In this document: in pieces, positions 1 through 6,055 of the stretch | Position numbering within the stretch: position 1 is the stretch's first letter | Layout: each line of letters starts with the position of its first letter | NCBI GenBank assembly: GCA_964648005.1 | Contig: CAZYKR010000213.1 | Location: 1-7,790 of the forward strand | Reading direction: 5' to 3' | DNA: 7,790 bases | Origin: JAGQTE01 sp964648005 | GTDB taxonomy: Bacteria > Actinomycetota > Acidimicrobiia > Acidimicrobiales > Acidimicrobilacustridaceae | Made by a program: the position numbers and the translations under genes | Notes under the pieces: model-generated | Seen by the model: only the letters and a program-made list of their open reading frames with translations | Databases searched by the model: none | What the model was told of the DNA's origin: nothing

Positions 1-357
1 ATCTTCGAGCGGTTCCCCACAGCGACGCTCATCGTCGGCCACATGGGTGAGAACCTGCCCTACAGCCTCGCCCGGCTCGACGACCGGTACGACTTCTACG
101 TGGCGGACTCCCCACTCGGCGAGTGCCCGTCGTTCTACGTGAAGCGCAACATCATGGTGACGACCTCGGGGGTCAACGACGCGGCCCCGCTGCGCTGTGC
201 CATCGACGTGATGGGGGCGGACCGGGTGCTGTTCGCCGTCGACTACCCGTACCAGCACAACGAGCCGGCCGTGGCGTTCATCGACGGCGCGCCGATCACC
301 GAGGAGGAGCGGTCGCTGATCTGCTCGGGCAACGCCGAGCGCGTCCTCGGCCTGTGA
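1..357 (+). CDS. Amidohydrolase-2 family (ACMSD-like) enzyme, C-terminal part
   Basis: The reading frame is open from the first base and ends at TGA 355-357, so only the last 118 residues are visible; full family members are roughly 300-350 aa. The fragment opens with 'FPTATLIVGHMGENLP', the late beta-strand of the amidohydrolase-2 TIM barrel. Its His (residue 14 of the fragment) matches a family metal ligand or active-site His. 'RVLFAVDYPYQ' follows, with the conserved metal-site Asp at residue 81, and the fragment ends in the typical 'ICSGNAERVLGL' helix. Relatives include 2,3-dihydroxybenzoate and gamma-resorcylate decarboxylases and ACMSD: cytoplasmic, metal-dependent enzymes that decarboxylate or hydrolyse aromatic-type substrates. 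The substrate cannot be told from this part. The family call is firm and the exact reaction is unknown. The next gene is convergent, 37 nt away, with no clear terminator hairpin between. Confidence 0.85.
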   Translation: MFERFPTATLIVGHMGENLPYSLARLDDRYDFYVADSPLGECPSFYVKRNIMVTTSGVNDAAPLRCAIDVMGADRVLFAVDYPYQHNEPAVAFIDGAPITEEERSLICSGNAERVLGL

Positions 358-394
358 GTTGCTGCGACGCCGGTGCGGTGGACGAGCCGCTCGG

Positions 395-691
395 TCAGCT
401 GCTGCCCGCGAACGAGATGGCGACGATGATGGCGACGATCACGGAGTAGGCCACCGAGAGCCACCCGAGGATGATTCCCCACTTGGCGAGATTCTCGCCG
501 CCTTGGAGGCCGCCGGAGGCAGCGATCTCCGCCTGCGCCTGCTTGCCGACGATGATCGCGGCGATGCCGACGATCACACCGCACAAGGTGATGCTGAGGA
601 TGCCTCCGACGAGCGACCAGGTCGCCTTCGAGTTGGCCTGCTGCCCGCCCATACCAGGGGCCGTCTGCGGCCCCGTGCTCTGATCGCTCAC
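395..691 (-). CDS. DUF4190 small integral membrane protein
   Basis: A 98-residue protein with a short polar N-terminus (SDQSTGPQTAPGMGGQQ) and two hydrophobic segments at about residues 25-49 and 71-95. The loop between them contains 'GKQAQAEIAASGG' and 'GENLAKWGIILG'. This is the DUF4190 pattern, a two-helix domain common in actinobacteria whose function is unknown. It probably sits in the cytoplasmic membrane. I chose the GTG at 691 because GGGGAG lies about 7 nt upstream and the protein then begins with the Ser/Gln/Pro/Gly-rich tail usual in the family. The frame stays open upstream to 889, but that extension is Arg-rich and unlike the family. An ATG at 652 (MGGQQ) is a weaker alternative start. 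It is divergent from the alpha/beta hydrolase gene across 233 nt. Confidence 0.8.
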   Translation of the reverse strand: MSDQSTGPQTAPGMGGQQANSKATWSLVGGILSITLCGVIVGIAAIIVGKQAQAEIAASGGLQGGENLAKWGIILGWLSVAYSVIVAIIVAISFAGSS

Positions 692-730
692 CCCGTCACT
701 CCCCGCCTCGGCGATGGTGGTCCATCTGAA

Positions 731-756
731 GCAACAGCGATGTTCACAGCCGTTGC
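731..756. repeat. Imperfect inverted repeat upstream of the DUF4190 gene
   Basis: GCAACAGC (731-738) and GCCGTTGC (749-756) form 8-nt arms with one mismatch around a 10-nt centre. A second short pair, CGATG/CATCG (738-742 and 756-760), is nested against it. It lies about 40 nt upstream of the minus-strand DUF4190 start, within the 233-nt divergent region 692-924. It could be an operator, but no known regulator motif is recognised. Nothing else stands out in 692-924 except the ribosome site of the hydrolase gene. Confidence 0.25.
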
Positions 757-924
757 ATCGGCGACAACAGTAGGCGACCGATGAGGTTGATGTGGGTACA
801 GGGGCGCCACAGACGCGTCGCTTCCCGGCGCGCCGTCGACACGTCGTCACTACCATCGCGCCATCCGCGCCACGGCGAGGGAAACGCAAGAACTGAACCG
901 CGCCGGCGAACGAGGGGGTGCGCG

Positions 925-1785
925 ATGGACGTGCTGGAACTGGCCGATGGACGACAGCTGACCTACGACGTGTACGGCGATCCGGCGGGGACGCCGGTGA
1001 TCTTCAACCACGGGTTGTCCGACTCCCGGTTGATCCGGAATCCCGACGAGGCGCTCACGGCATCGCTCGGCGTTCGGGTGATCGTCGCCGACCAACCCGG
1101 CGTCGGCGGTTCGACCCTGCAGAAGGGCCGCCGGATGGTCGACTGGGGCGCCGACATGGAGGCACTCGCCGACGCGCTCGGGATCGATCAGTGCAACGTG
1201 GCCGGTCACTCCGGCGGCAGCCCCCACGCGCTGGCGATCGCACATCGGATGCCGGACCGGGTGCACAAGATCGTGCTGGCGTCGCCCGTTGCGCCGCTCG
1301 ACGAGCCGGGCATGGCGAAGCTCATGATCAACAAGGACCTCAAGCTGATCGCCAAGCTCCACCATCTGCACCACGTCATCAAGCTGGGCTCGAACATGGC
1401 GGCGAAGAAGGCGCTCAAGGACATCCCGAGCTTCGTCGAGGCCACCGCCGAGGACGACCCGTCCGATGCCGCGACGTTCCTCGACGACCCGGCGCAGCGA
1501 GCGATGTTCGAGGCGTCGTTCGCCGAGGGCATGGCGCAGGGCGGCGAGGGCATGTACGAGATGACGATGGCGCTGTGGGACTGGGGCTTCGATCCCGCCG
1601 ACATCTCCCAGCCGGTCGACCTGTTCTACGGCGACGCCGACGACATCCTCGACCCGAAGATGCCGTTGCACTTGGCCGATCTGCTGCCGAACTGCACAAC
1701 CCACGTGTGGCCGGGTGCCGGGCACTACGGCTTCGTCGATCGTGACCGTTGGGTCGACGTCTTCAGCTCTGTGGCCGAGCTCTGA
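925..1785 (+). CDS. Alpha/beta hydrolase fold protein
   Basis: A 286-aa cytoplasmic protein of usual family length with no signal peptide. The oxyanion-loop 'FNHG' is at residues 27-30 and 'VADQPGVGGS' follows strand 4. The nucleophile elbow is 'GHSGGS' with Ser96. The acid is Asp239 in 'YGDADD' and the base is His267 in 'GAGHYGF', so the Ser-Asp-His triad is complete. Residues of about 125-215 form a helical cap with an unusual 'KLHHLHH' stretch at 144-150. The family includes esterases, lipases, epoxide hydrolases and haloperoxidases. A Ser nucleophile argues against epoxide hydrolase and dehalogenase activity, which use Asp. The substrate is unknown. I chose the ATG at 925 because GAGGGGG at 912-918 lies 6 nt upstream and the protein then starts on the usual beta-strand (LELADGRQLTYDVYGDP). 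The 48-residue upstream extension is Arg-rich and rejected. Confidence 0.88.
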   Translation: MDVLELADGRQLTYDVYGDPAGTPVIFNHGLSDSRLIRNPDEALTASLGVRVIVADQPGVGGSTLQKGRRMVDWGADMEALADALGIDQCNVAGHSGGSPHALAIAHRMPDRVHKIVLASPVAPLDEPGMAKLMINKDLKLIAKLHHLHHVIKLGSNMAAKKALKDIPSFVEATAEDDPSDAATFLDDPAQRAMFEASFAEGMAQGGEGMYEMTMALWDWGFDPADISQPVDLFYGDADDILDPKMPLHLADLLPNCTTHVWPGAGHYGFVDRDRWVDVFSSVAEL

Positions 1786-1795
1786 GCTGATCAGC
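1786..1795. repeat. 10-bp palindrome between two convergent stop codons
   Basis: GCTGATCAGC is a perfect palindrome that fills the 5-nt gap between the hydrolase stop (1783-1785) and the YHYH stop (complement of 1791-1793) and runs into the latter gene. It is too short and lacks a U-tract, so it is not a convincing terminator. It is recorded because nothing else separates the two convergent genes. Confidence 0.3.
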
Positions 1796-2726
1796 GCATC
1801 GCCGGCATCGGGCCGCCGGCGCGTCCTTGTTGTTGTACGGGCGTTCCGGCGTAGCAGCCGATCGTGTAGGGGAAGGTGTCGGTGCGGTGGTAACGGTAGG
1901 TGCCGTCCTCACCGATGCGTCCGTTGCACTCGTCGAGCACGTTCGGGTCCTCGGACGGCTGGTAGGTGTAGTTGTCCCAGGCGTCCGTCGTCGGATCGCC
2001 GGTCTGCACCCAGCCCGATGTGTACGTGCCGGAGTTGCCGTAGATCGGGAACCCGTCGATGGCGTAGCCGACGATCGCCTCGTCCAGGTAGCAGGACTCC
2101 GTCGCCGTGATGGCGTGCACGTGGTACTCGGACGCGGGCCCGGTGTGCCCTTGGCAGCCGTCGACGATGCCGTTGTACACCGGGTCGCCGTACGCCTCGG
2201 CCGCGGGCATGGGGCCCTCCATCGGGCCGTAGATCGGCAGGCCGGTCACGGTGAACCCGACCGTGCCCAGGACGCCGGCGAGCGTGGTCGTCGTGTCGGC
2301 GAGCTGGGGCTCCAGCGGCACGTGCCACTCCCACGTCTGCTCCTCGAGCGCGTTCGGCGTCTTCGGTTCGAACGTGTAGCCCGGCATCCCGTTGGACGTC
2401 ACGACGAGCTCGGTGTCCGAGCAGCGCACCGACACCTCGGGCAGCGCGTACCCGGTGCCCGCACCCTCGACGCCGCTCAGGTCGGGAAAGGTCGCGCAGG
2501 CGTCGTCGCTGCCGGCAGGTGCAGTGTCGGTCGCGGTCGTGGGGGCGGTCGCACTCGTGGACGCGGCGGCGGCAGTGGTGGCCGGACTGGACCCTGCGGT
2601 GTCCGCCGCGGCGATCGGACCGGTGGCCGAACAGGCTGCGGCCAGGCTCGTCACCGCCACGGGGACCAGGAGCCGGATGTGGTCACGACGCGTCGCTGGG
2701 ATGGATCGGGTGGACATGAGGTGCAC
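1791..2726 (-). CDS. YHYH-domain exported protein, probable lipoprotein
   Basis: A 311-aa protein. The N-terminus has a basic stretch (RR at 13-14), a hydrophobic core at about 18-31 and 'SLAAAC' ending at Cys32, a lipobox-like signal-peptidase II site. A low-complexity Ala/Thr/Ser linker at about 35-70 follows, as often seen in surface lipoproteins. The body at about 95-295 matches the YHYH domain: 'GLPIYGPME', 'CQGHTGPASEYHVHAI' (His194, His202, His204), 'YAIDGFPIYG' and 'GTYRYHRTDTFPYTIGC' (His280). The exported part after the linker has six Cys (77, 102, 191, 212, 267, 291). The domain's function is unknown. The GTG at 2726 is chosen because GGAG lies 9 nt upstream. An ATG three codons later gives nearly the same protein but leaves the GGAG 18 nt away. 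It converges on the hydrolase gene with a 5-nt gap and diverges from the DUF1254/1214 gene across 92 nt. Confidence 0.82.
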   Translation of the reverse strand: MHLMSTRSIPATRRDHIRLLVPVAVTSLAAACSATGPIAAADTAGSSPATTAAAASTSATAPTTATDTAPAGSDDACATFPDLSGVEGAGTGYALPEVSVRCSDTELVVTSNGMPGYTFEPKTPNALEEQTWEWHVPLEPQLADTTTTLAGVLGTVGFTVTGLPIYGPMEGPMPAAEAYGDPVYNGIVDGCQGHTGPASEYHVHAITATESCYLDEAIVGYAIDGFPIYGNSGTYTSGWVQTGDPTTDAWDNYTYQPSEDPNVLDECNGRIGEDGTYRYHRTDTFPYTIGCYAGTPVQQQGRAGGPMPAMR

Positions 2727-2818
2727 GGAACCATGCTCCGGTAAGGATGTCGTAAGCCCCGGCTGGGAACTGGGTGTGCGTTCGACATCGCCTACACCGA
2801 GAGAGGAAGATCCACGTC
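2727..2818. promoter_or_regulatory. Divergent control region between the YHYH and DUF1254/1214 genes
   Basis: These 92 nt must hold the start signals of two divergent genes. Visible elements are the GGAG of the YHYH gene, just inside the region on the minus strand, and AGAGGAAG (2802-2809) before the plus-strand ATG at 2819. No clear -35/-10 pair was found on either strand. A GGAAC at 2766-2770 resembles an ECF-type -35, but no convincing -10 lies at the right distance. The promoter role is inferred from gene orientation. Confidence 0.4.
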
Positions 2819-4372
2819 ATGATCGAGAACCTGGAAGAGGCGGTGCGCAGCCTGTCGACCCCGTCGACGCTCGAATCGTCCATCGGCAACCTCCAGTTCG
2901 TCGACGGTGTCCCGACCGCCGACACGACGGCAGCGGTGCTCGACCACCTGGCCTTCACCCATGCGCTGAGCGCCTACCTGGACGCGTTCCCGATCGCGTC
3001 CACCCATGCGCTGCGCAAGGGCTTCGCCGCCATCGGCGCCGACGACAACGCCGTCGCCATCTTCTCCGAGCTCATGGATTCGTCGTCGCTGTTCCTGACG
3101 GCCAACGCCGACACCGTCTACTTCGTCGGGATCATCGACCTCTCGGGCGGCCCGATCGTGCTCGAGACGCCGCCCGACGCGCTGGGCACGATCGACGACA
3201 TGTGGTTCCGGTGGGTCACCGACTTCGGCGTCCCGGGCCCGGACCGCGGTGCCGGCGGGCACTACCTCCTGGTGCCCCCGGGTTATGACGGGCCGCTTCC
3301 CGACGGTGGCTTCTTCGTGGCGCACGCCGAGACCGACCATGTCTTGCTGCTCGGCCGGTCGTTCCTCCAGGACGACGACCCGGCGCCGACGGTCGCCACC
3401 ATCAAGGAACACCTGCGGATCTCCCCGTATGCCCCCGGCGGGTTCGGCACCAGCGTCGCCACGCTCCTCGAGGGCACCGTGCCCCTGGCGCCCGCCGCCG
3501 AGGCGCCCGAGACGCGTTTCGTCGAGGCCAGCGGCGTGCCGGTCAACACCATCCCGCCGTCGGACGAGCGCTTCTTCGCCTACGTCCACGAAGCGATCCA
3601 GCACGAGCCCGCCGGCGCCGCCGACCCCGAGTTGCTGGGGCACCTCGATGCCATCGGCATCCGCAAGGGCGAGCCGTTCGCCCCCGACGAGAAGCTCCAG
3701 GCCATCCTGCGCGACGCCGCCGCCGTCGGTGCCGCCACCTCGCGTGCGTTGATGTTCGACGCTCCGGCGTCGATGGGCACCGACTACTACGGCGAGGAGT
3801 CGGCGTGGACGAACATGCTGTTCCCCGCCGGCTACTCGTTCGACGCGCCGCCGCCCGAGCTCACGGCACAGGGCATCGTGCCGTACCCGTCCTCCGGCGC
3901 GCAGAAGCTCGACCTCCGCACGATGTTCTTCTACGGCTACACGGGCATCACGCCGGCCATGTGCATGCGCATCCCGGGCATCGGGAGTCAGTACCTCGTG
4001 GCGTTCAAGGACGCTGACGGCGCCTTCTTCGACGGTTCGGCGACGTACGAGGTGACGCTGCCGCCCGACATCCCGGCCGCCAGGTTCTGGTCGCTCACCG
4101 TCTACGACAACCAGACGCGCTCGATGCTGCACACCCCGCAGCGCTACCCGCGGGCCGGGAGCCAGAGCTATCCGACGCCCGCAGCGACGGCCGCCGACGA
4201 CGGTTCGACGACGATCGTGTGCGCACCCGAGCGCCCCGCCGACGTGCCCGACGGGAACTGGATCCAGACCGACCCGAACAAGGGCTGGTTCGTGATCCTG
4301 CGCCTCTACAGCCCGCTGGCGTCGTTCTTCGACCGGTCGTGGCGCATCGGTGAGCTGCGCAAGGTGCGCTGA
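2819..4372 (+). CDS. DUF1254 / DUF1214 domain protein
   Basis: A 517-aa protein covering the full two-domain architecture. The N-terminal DUF1254 (about 58-185) shows 'NADTVYFVGIIDLSGGPIVLETPP', followed by 'TDFGVPGPDRGAGGHYLLVPPGYDG' and 'VLLLGRSFL'. The C-terminal DUF1214 (about 400-507) shows 'LPPDIPAARFWSLTVYD', 'DGSTTIVCAPERP', 'GNWIQTDP' and 'RLYSPL...DRSWRIGEL'. The biochemical role of the family is not established, and these proteins are sometimes labelled as secreted. This one has no signal peptide: its first residues are the amphipathic MIENLEEAVRSL, so it is probably cytoplasmic. I chose the ATG at 2819 because AGGAAG lies 9 nt upstream. The 15-residue upstream extension is Arg/His-rich and has no export features. 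It is probably transcribed alone, because 120 nt separate it from the VOC gene. Confidence 0.87.
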   Translation: MIENLEEAVRSLSTPSTLESSIGNLQFVDGVPTADTTAAVLDHLAFTHALSAYLDAFPIASTHALRKGFAAIGADDNAVAIFSELMDSSSLFLTANADTVYFVGIIDLSGGPIVLETPPDALGTIDDMWFRWVTDFGVPGPDRGAGGHYLLVPPGYDGPLPDGGFFVAHAETDHVLLLGRSFLQDDDPAPTVATIKEHLRISPYAPGGFGTSVATLLEGTVPLAPAAEAPETRFVEASGVPVNTIPPSDERFFAYVHEAIQHEPAGAADPELLGHLDAIGIRKGEPFAPDEKLQAILRDAAAVGAATSRALMFDAPASMGTDYYGEESAWTNMLFPAGYSFDAPPPELTAQGIVPYPSSGAQKLDLRTMFFYGYTGITPAMCMRIPGIGSQYLVAFKDADGAFFDGSATYEVTLPPDIPAARFWSLTVYDNQTRSMLHTPQRYPRAGSQSYPTPAATAADDGSTTIVCAPERPADVPDGNWIQTDPNKGWFVILRLYSPLASFFDRSWRIGELRKVR

Positions 4373-4401
4373 ACTCCTGAGGGGCGCTGAACTGCAGAGG
4401 G
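4366..4401. repeat. Two tandem 18-bp repeats spanning a stop codon
   Basis: GCGCTGAACTCCTGAGGG (4366-4383) is followed directly by GCGCTGAACTGCAGAGGG (4384-4401), 16 of 18 positions identical. A third copy seems to begin (GCGCGAAC) and decays. The first copy contains the last codon and TGA stop of the DUF1254/1214 gene. It may be replication slippage. The rest of the intergenic region 4402-4492 holds no clear terminator, only the ribosome site of the next gene. Confidence 0.55.
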
Positions 4402-4481
4402 GCGCGAACAGCGGGTTGCGTCGGCGCGATGAGTTCTCGCCGTCCGTTCCGTCTGTACGGGTAGCGATCGATCACACGACC

Positions 4482-4487
4482 AGGAGG
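4482..4487 (+). promoter_or_regulatory. Strong ribosome binding site of the VOC gene
   Basis: AGGAGG, a full match to the anti-Shine-Dalgarno sequence, lies 5 nt before the ATG at 4493. It fixes the start and contrasts with the weak initiation region of the downstream sigma gene, suggesting that the VOC protein is made in larger amounts from a shared transcript. Confidence 0.8.
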
Positions 4488-4492
4488 CTTCG

Positions 4493-4915
4493 ATGGCGCT
4501 GTACCCCTATCTGTTCTTCTCCGGCACCGCCCGGGAGGCGATGTCCCGCTACCAGGAGGTCCTCGGCGGCGAGCTCTCGATCATGGCCGCCTCGGAGATC
4601 CCGCAGGGTGAGGACCCGGGCATGGAGATGGCGCCCGATGCGGTGATGCACTCGGCGCTCACGTTCGGCGACGGCTCGATGATCCTGGCGTCCGACGACC
4701 CGACCGGCGACGGCGCCGGGGCGAAAGGCGTGGCGCTGCACCTGAGCTTCGCCGACCTCGACGAGGTGCGCCGGGTGTTCGACGCGCTTGCCGACGGCGG
4801 CGAGGTGCAGATGCCGCTCGAAAAGGTGTTCTGGACGTCGCTGTTCGGGGCGTGTGTGGACCGCTTCGGCATCTCGTGGATGCTCAGCAGCGAGGACGAC
4901 ACCTTCTCCGGCTGA
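4493..4915 (+). CDS. VOC family protein, PhnB-like (glyoxalase fold)
   Basis: A 140-aa protein of typical PhnB-like length. It starts 'YPYLFFSGTAREAMSRYQEVLGGEL' (residues 4-28), the family's first beta-alpha unit. It continues with 'VMHSALTFGDGSMILASDD' (51-69), 'GVALHLSFADLDEVRRVFDALADGGEVQMPLEK' (79-111) and 'FWTSLFGACVDRFGISWML' (113-131). PhnB-like proteins are small cytoplasmic VOC-fold proteins. Despite labels such as '3-demethylubiquinone methyltransferase-like', most have no proven reaction. The start is secure: AGGAGG at 4482-4487 lies 5 nt before the ATG. The ECF sigma gene begins 22 nt after the stop, so co-transcription is likely and a link to the sigma factor's function is inferred. 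The enzyme activity is unknown. Confidence 0.88.
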   Translation: MALYPYLFFSGTAREAMSRYQEVLGGELSIMAASEIPQGEDPGMEMAPDAVMHSALTFGDGSMILASDDPTGDGAGAKGVALHLSFADLDEVRRVFDALADGGEVQMPLEKVFWTSLFGACVDRFGISWMLSSEDDTFSG

Positions 4916-4937
4916 CGTCGTGGGTGGCACGGCTACC

Positions 4938-5915
4938 GTGACGGTCGTGTCCACCCCTACCACCGAGGCACTGATCGGCGATCTCGAGGTCCATCGACGC
5001 GATCTCACCGGGTACTGCTACCGCATGCTCGGTGCCGGCGCCGAGGCCGAGGATGCCGTGCAGGAGACGATGTTGCGCGCCTGGCAGGCGTCCGACCGCT
5101 TTGAGGGGCGCGCCAGTGTGCGCACCTGGCTGTACCGCATCGCCACCAACGTGTGCATCGACATGGGCCGCAGCCCCCACCGGCGCGCCCGGCCGATGGA
5201 CCTCGGGCCGGCCCGCACGCCCGACGCCGCCCACCTGGCTGACGTGCTGCCCGACCACGCGTGGATCACGCCCGTGCCCGACGCGTCCGTGCTCGACCTC
5301 GACGGCGACCCGGCCGAGGTGGCGGTCGCCCGGGACACGATCCGGCTCGCGTTCATCAGCGCGCTGCAGCGCCTCCCGGCACGCCAGCGCGCCGCGCTCA
5401 TCTTGTGTGACGTGCTGCGCTGGCCGGCGTCGGAGGTCGCCGAGTTGCTCGACACGACGACGGCTTCGGTGACCAGCGCCCTCCAGCGGGCCCGCGCCGT
5501 CATGACCGAGGCGCCGCCGGCCGGGTCGACACCGGTGCTCAGCGCCGATGAGCAGGCCCTATTGGCGCGCTACGTCGACGCCTTCGAGCGCTACGACATG
5601 GCGGCGTTGGCGGCGCTGTTGCACCACGACGTCATCCAGACGATGCCGCCCTATGCCATGTGGCTGCAGGGCGTCGACGACCTGGTGGCGTGGTACCTGG
5701 GTCCGGGCGCCTCCTGCGCCGACTCGCGCCTGCTGCCGGGCTGGGCCAACGGATGCCCGGCGTTCGCCCAGTACAAGCCCGACTCCGCCGGTGGCCGCAG
5801 CCCCTGGGCGCTCCAGGTGGTCGAGCTGCGTGACGGTCGCATCGAGGCCATCCACGCCTTCCTGGACACCACCGACTGCTTCGCCCGCTTCGGGTTCCCC
5901 GACCGACTCGCCTGA
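4938..5915 (+). CDS. ECF RNA polymerase sigma factor, SigG-like (TIGR02960-type), with SnoaL-like C-terminus
   Basis: A 325-aa protein, longer than a minimal ECF sigma (about 180-200 aa). Sigma-70 region 2 spans about 18-80, with 'EAEDAVQETMLRAWQASDRFEG' and 'VRTWLYRIATNVCIDMGR'. A 50-residue Pro/Asp-rich linker follows. Region 4 spans about 134-187, with 'ALQRLPARQRAALILCDVLRWPASEVAELLDTTTASVTSALQRARA' carrying the helix-turn-helix. Residues of about 203-315 look like a SnoaL/NTF2-type domain (LLARYVDAFERYDMAALAALLHHD ... VVELRDGRIEAIHAFLD). In ECF groups with such extensions the domain is thought to control sigma activity; no anti-sigma gene is seen nearby. The start is uncertain: GTG 4938 has a weak GGTGG 10 nt upstream, while GTG 4920 and GTG 4947 have none. 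Earlier in-frame codons run back through the VOC gene and are rejected. The promoter targets are unknown. Confidence 0.88.
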   Translation: MTVVSTPTTEALIGDLEVHRRDLTGYCYRMLGAGAEAEDAVQETMLRAWQASDRFEGRASVRTWLYRIATNVCIDMGRSPHRRARPMDLGPARTPDAAHLADVLPDHAWITPVPDASVLDLDGDPAEVAVARDTIRLAFISALQRLPARQRAALILCDVLRWPASEVAELLDTTTASVTSALQRARAVMTEAPPAGSTPVLSADEQALLARYVDAFERYDMAALAALLHHDVIQTMPPYAMWLQGVDDLVAWYLGPGASCADSRLLPGWANGCPAFAQYKPDSAGGRSPWALQVVELRDGRIEAIHAFLDTTDCFARFGFPDRLA

Positions 5916-5964
5916 ATCCACGAGCGTCGGTTGACACCCACGGCCTGTCCCGGTTCACGTGCAC

Positions 5965-5994
5965 CCGACACAAGAAATTGTGACGTTGTAGAGT
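5965..5994 (+). promoter_or_regulatory. Candidate promoter of the secreted DUF11 protein gene
   Basis: CCGACA (5965-5970) and TAGAGT (5989-5994) have 18 nt between them and match the -35 and -10 consensus at 4 of 6 positions each. The stretch is locally AT-rich compared with its surroundings. A TTGACA at 5931-5936 is a perfect -35 word but has no -10 at the right distance. The call rests only on these words. Confidence 0.3.
5969..5982. repeat. Dyad CACAA-N4-TTGTG in the promoter region
   Basis: CACAA (5969-5973) and TTGTG (5978-5982) form a perfect 5-bp inverted repeat around GAAA. It lies between the candidate -35 and -10 words, a usual place for a repressor operator. A related word, GACACAACAATGATTGA, begins at 6026 just before the ribosome site. 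The regulator is not identifiable. Confidence 0.35.
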
Positions 5995-6040
5995 CGCCGA
6001 CGCACCTTGTCGCTGCCGTAGTAGTGACACAACAATGATT

Positions 6041-6054
6041 GAGGAGGGCCCCTC
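6041..6054 (+). promoter_or_regulatory. Ribosome binding site overlapping a short dyad
   Basis: AGGAGG at 6042-6047 lies 8 nt before the ATG at 6056 and decides this start. GAGGG (6044-6048) and CCCTC (6050-6054) form a perfect dyad. In RNA, GAGG could pair with CCTC around a 3-nt loop and partly cover the ribosome site. An in-frame ATG at 6035 has no ribosome site upstream and is not preferred. Confidence 0.6.
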
Positions 6055-6055
6055 A

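Noticed and set aside
692..889. N-terminal extension of the DUF4190 protein
   Set aside because: It is basic, Cys/Arg-rich sequence unlike the family. The GTG at 691 has GGGGAG upstream and gives the normal length.
781..924. N-terminal extension of the alpha/beta hydrolase
   Set aside because: The 48 residues are Arg-rich and unrelated to the fold. The ATG at 925 has a good ribosome site and fits the family start.
850..1725. 291-aa open frame on the minus strand
   Set aside because: It is antisense to the alpha/beta hydrolase with its intact triad, and its composition (Arg, Val, His, Gly) is typical of a shadow.
2766..2800. GGAAC as an ECF-type -35 before the DUF1254/1214 gene
   Set aside because: No matching -10 element at 16-17 nt spacing is convincing, and a 5-base word is expected often by chance.
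2792..4132. 446-aa open frame on the minus strand
   Set aside because: It is antisense to the well-supported DUF1254/1214 gene, is rich in Arg, Gly and Val, and shows no domain. It is a shadow of high-GC coding bias.
5926..5969. GTCGGTTG / CACCCGAC arms as a terminator after the sigma gene
   Set aside because: The arms have a mismatch, a 28-nt loop and no T-tract, so this is not a credible terminator.
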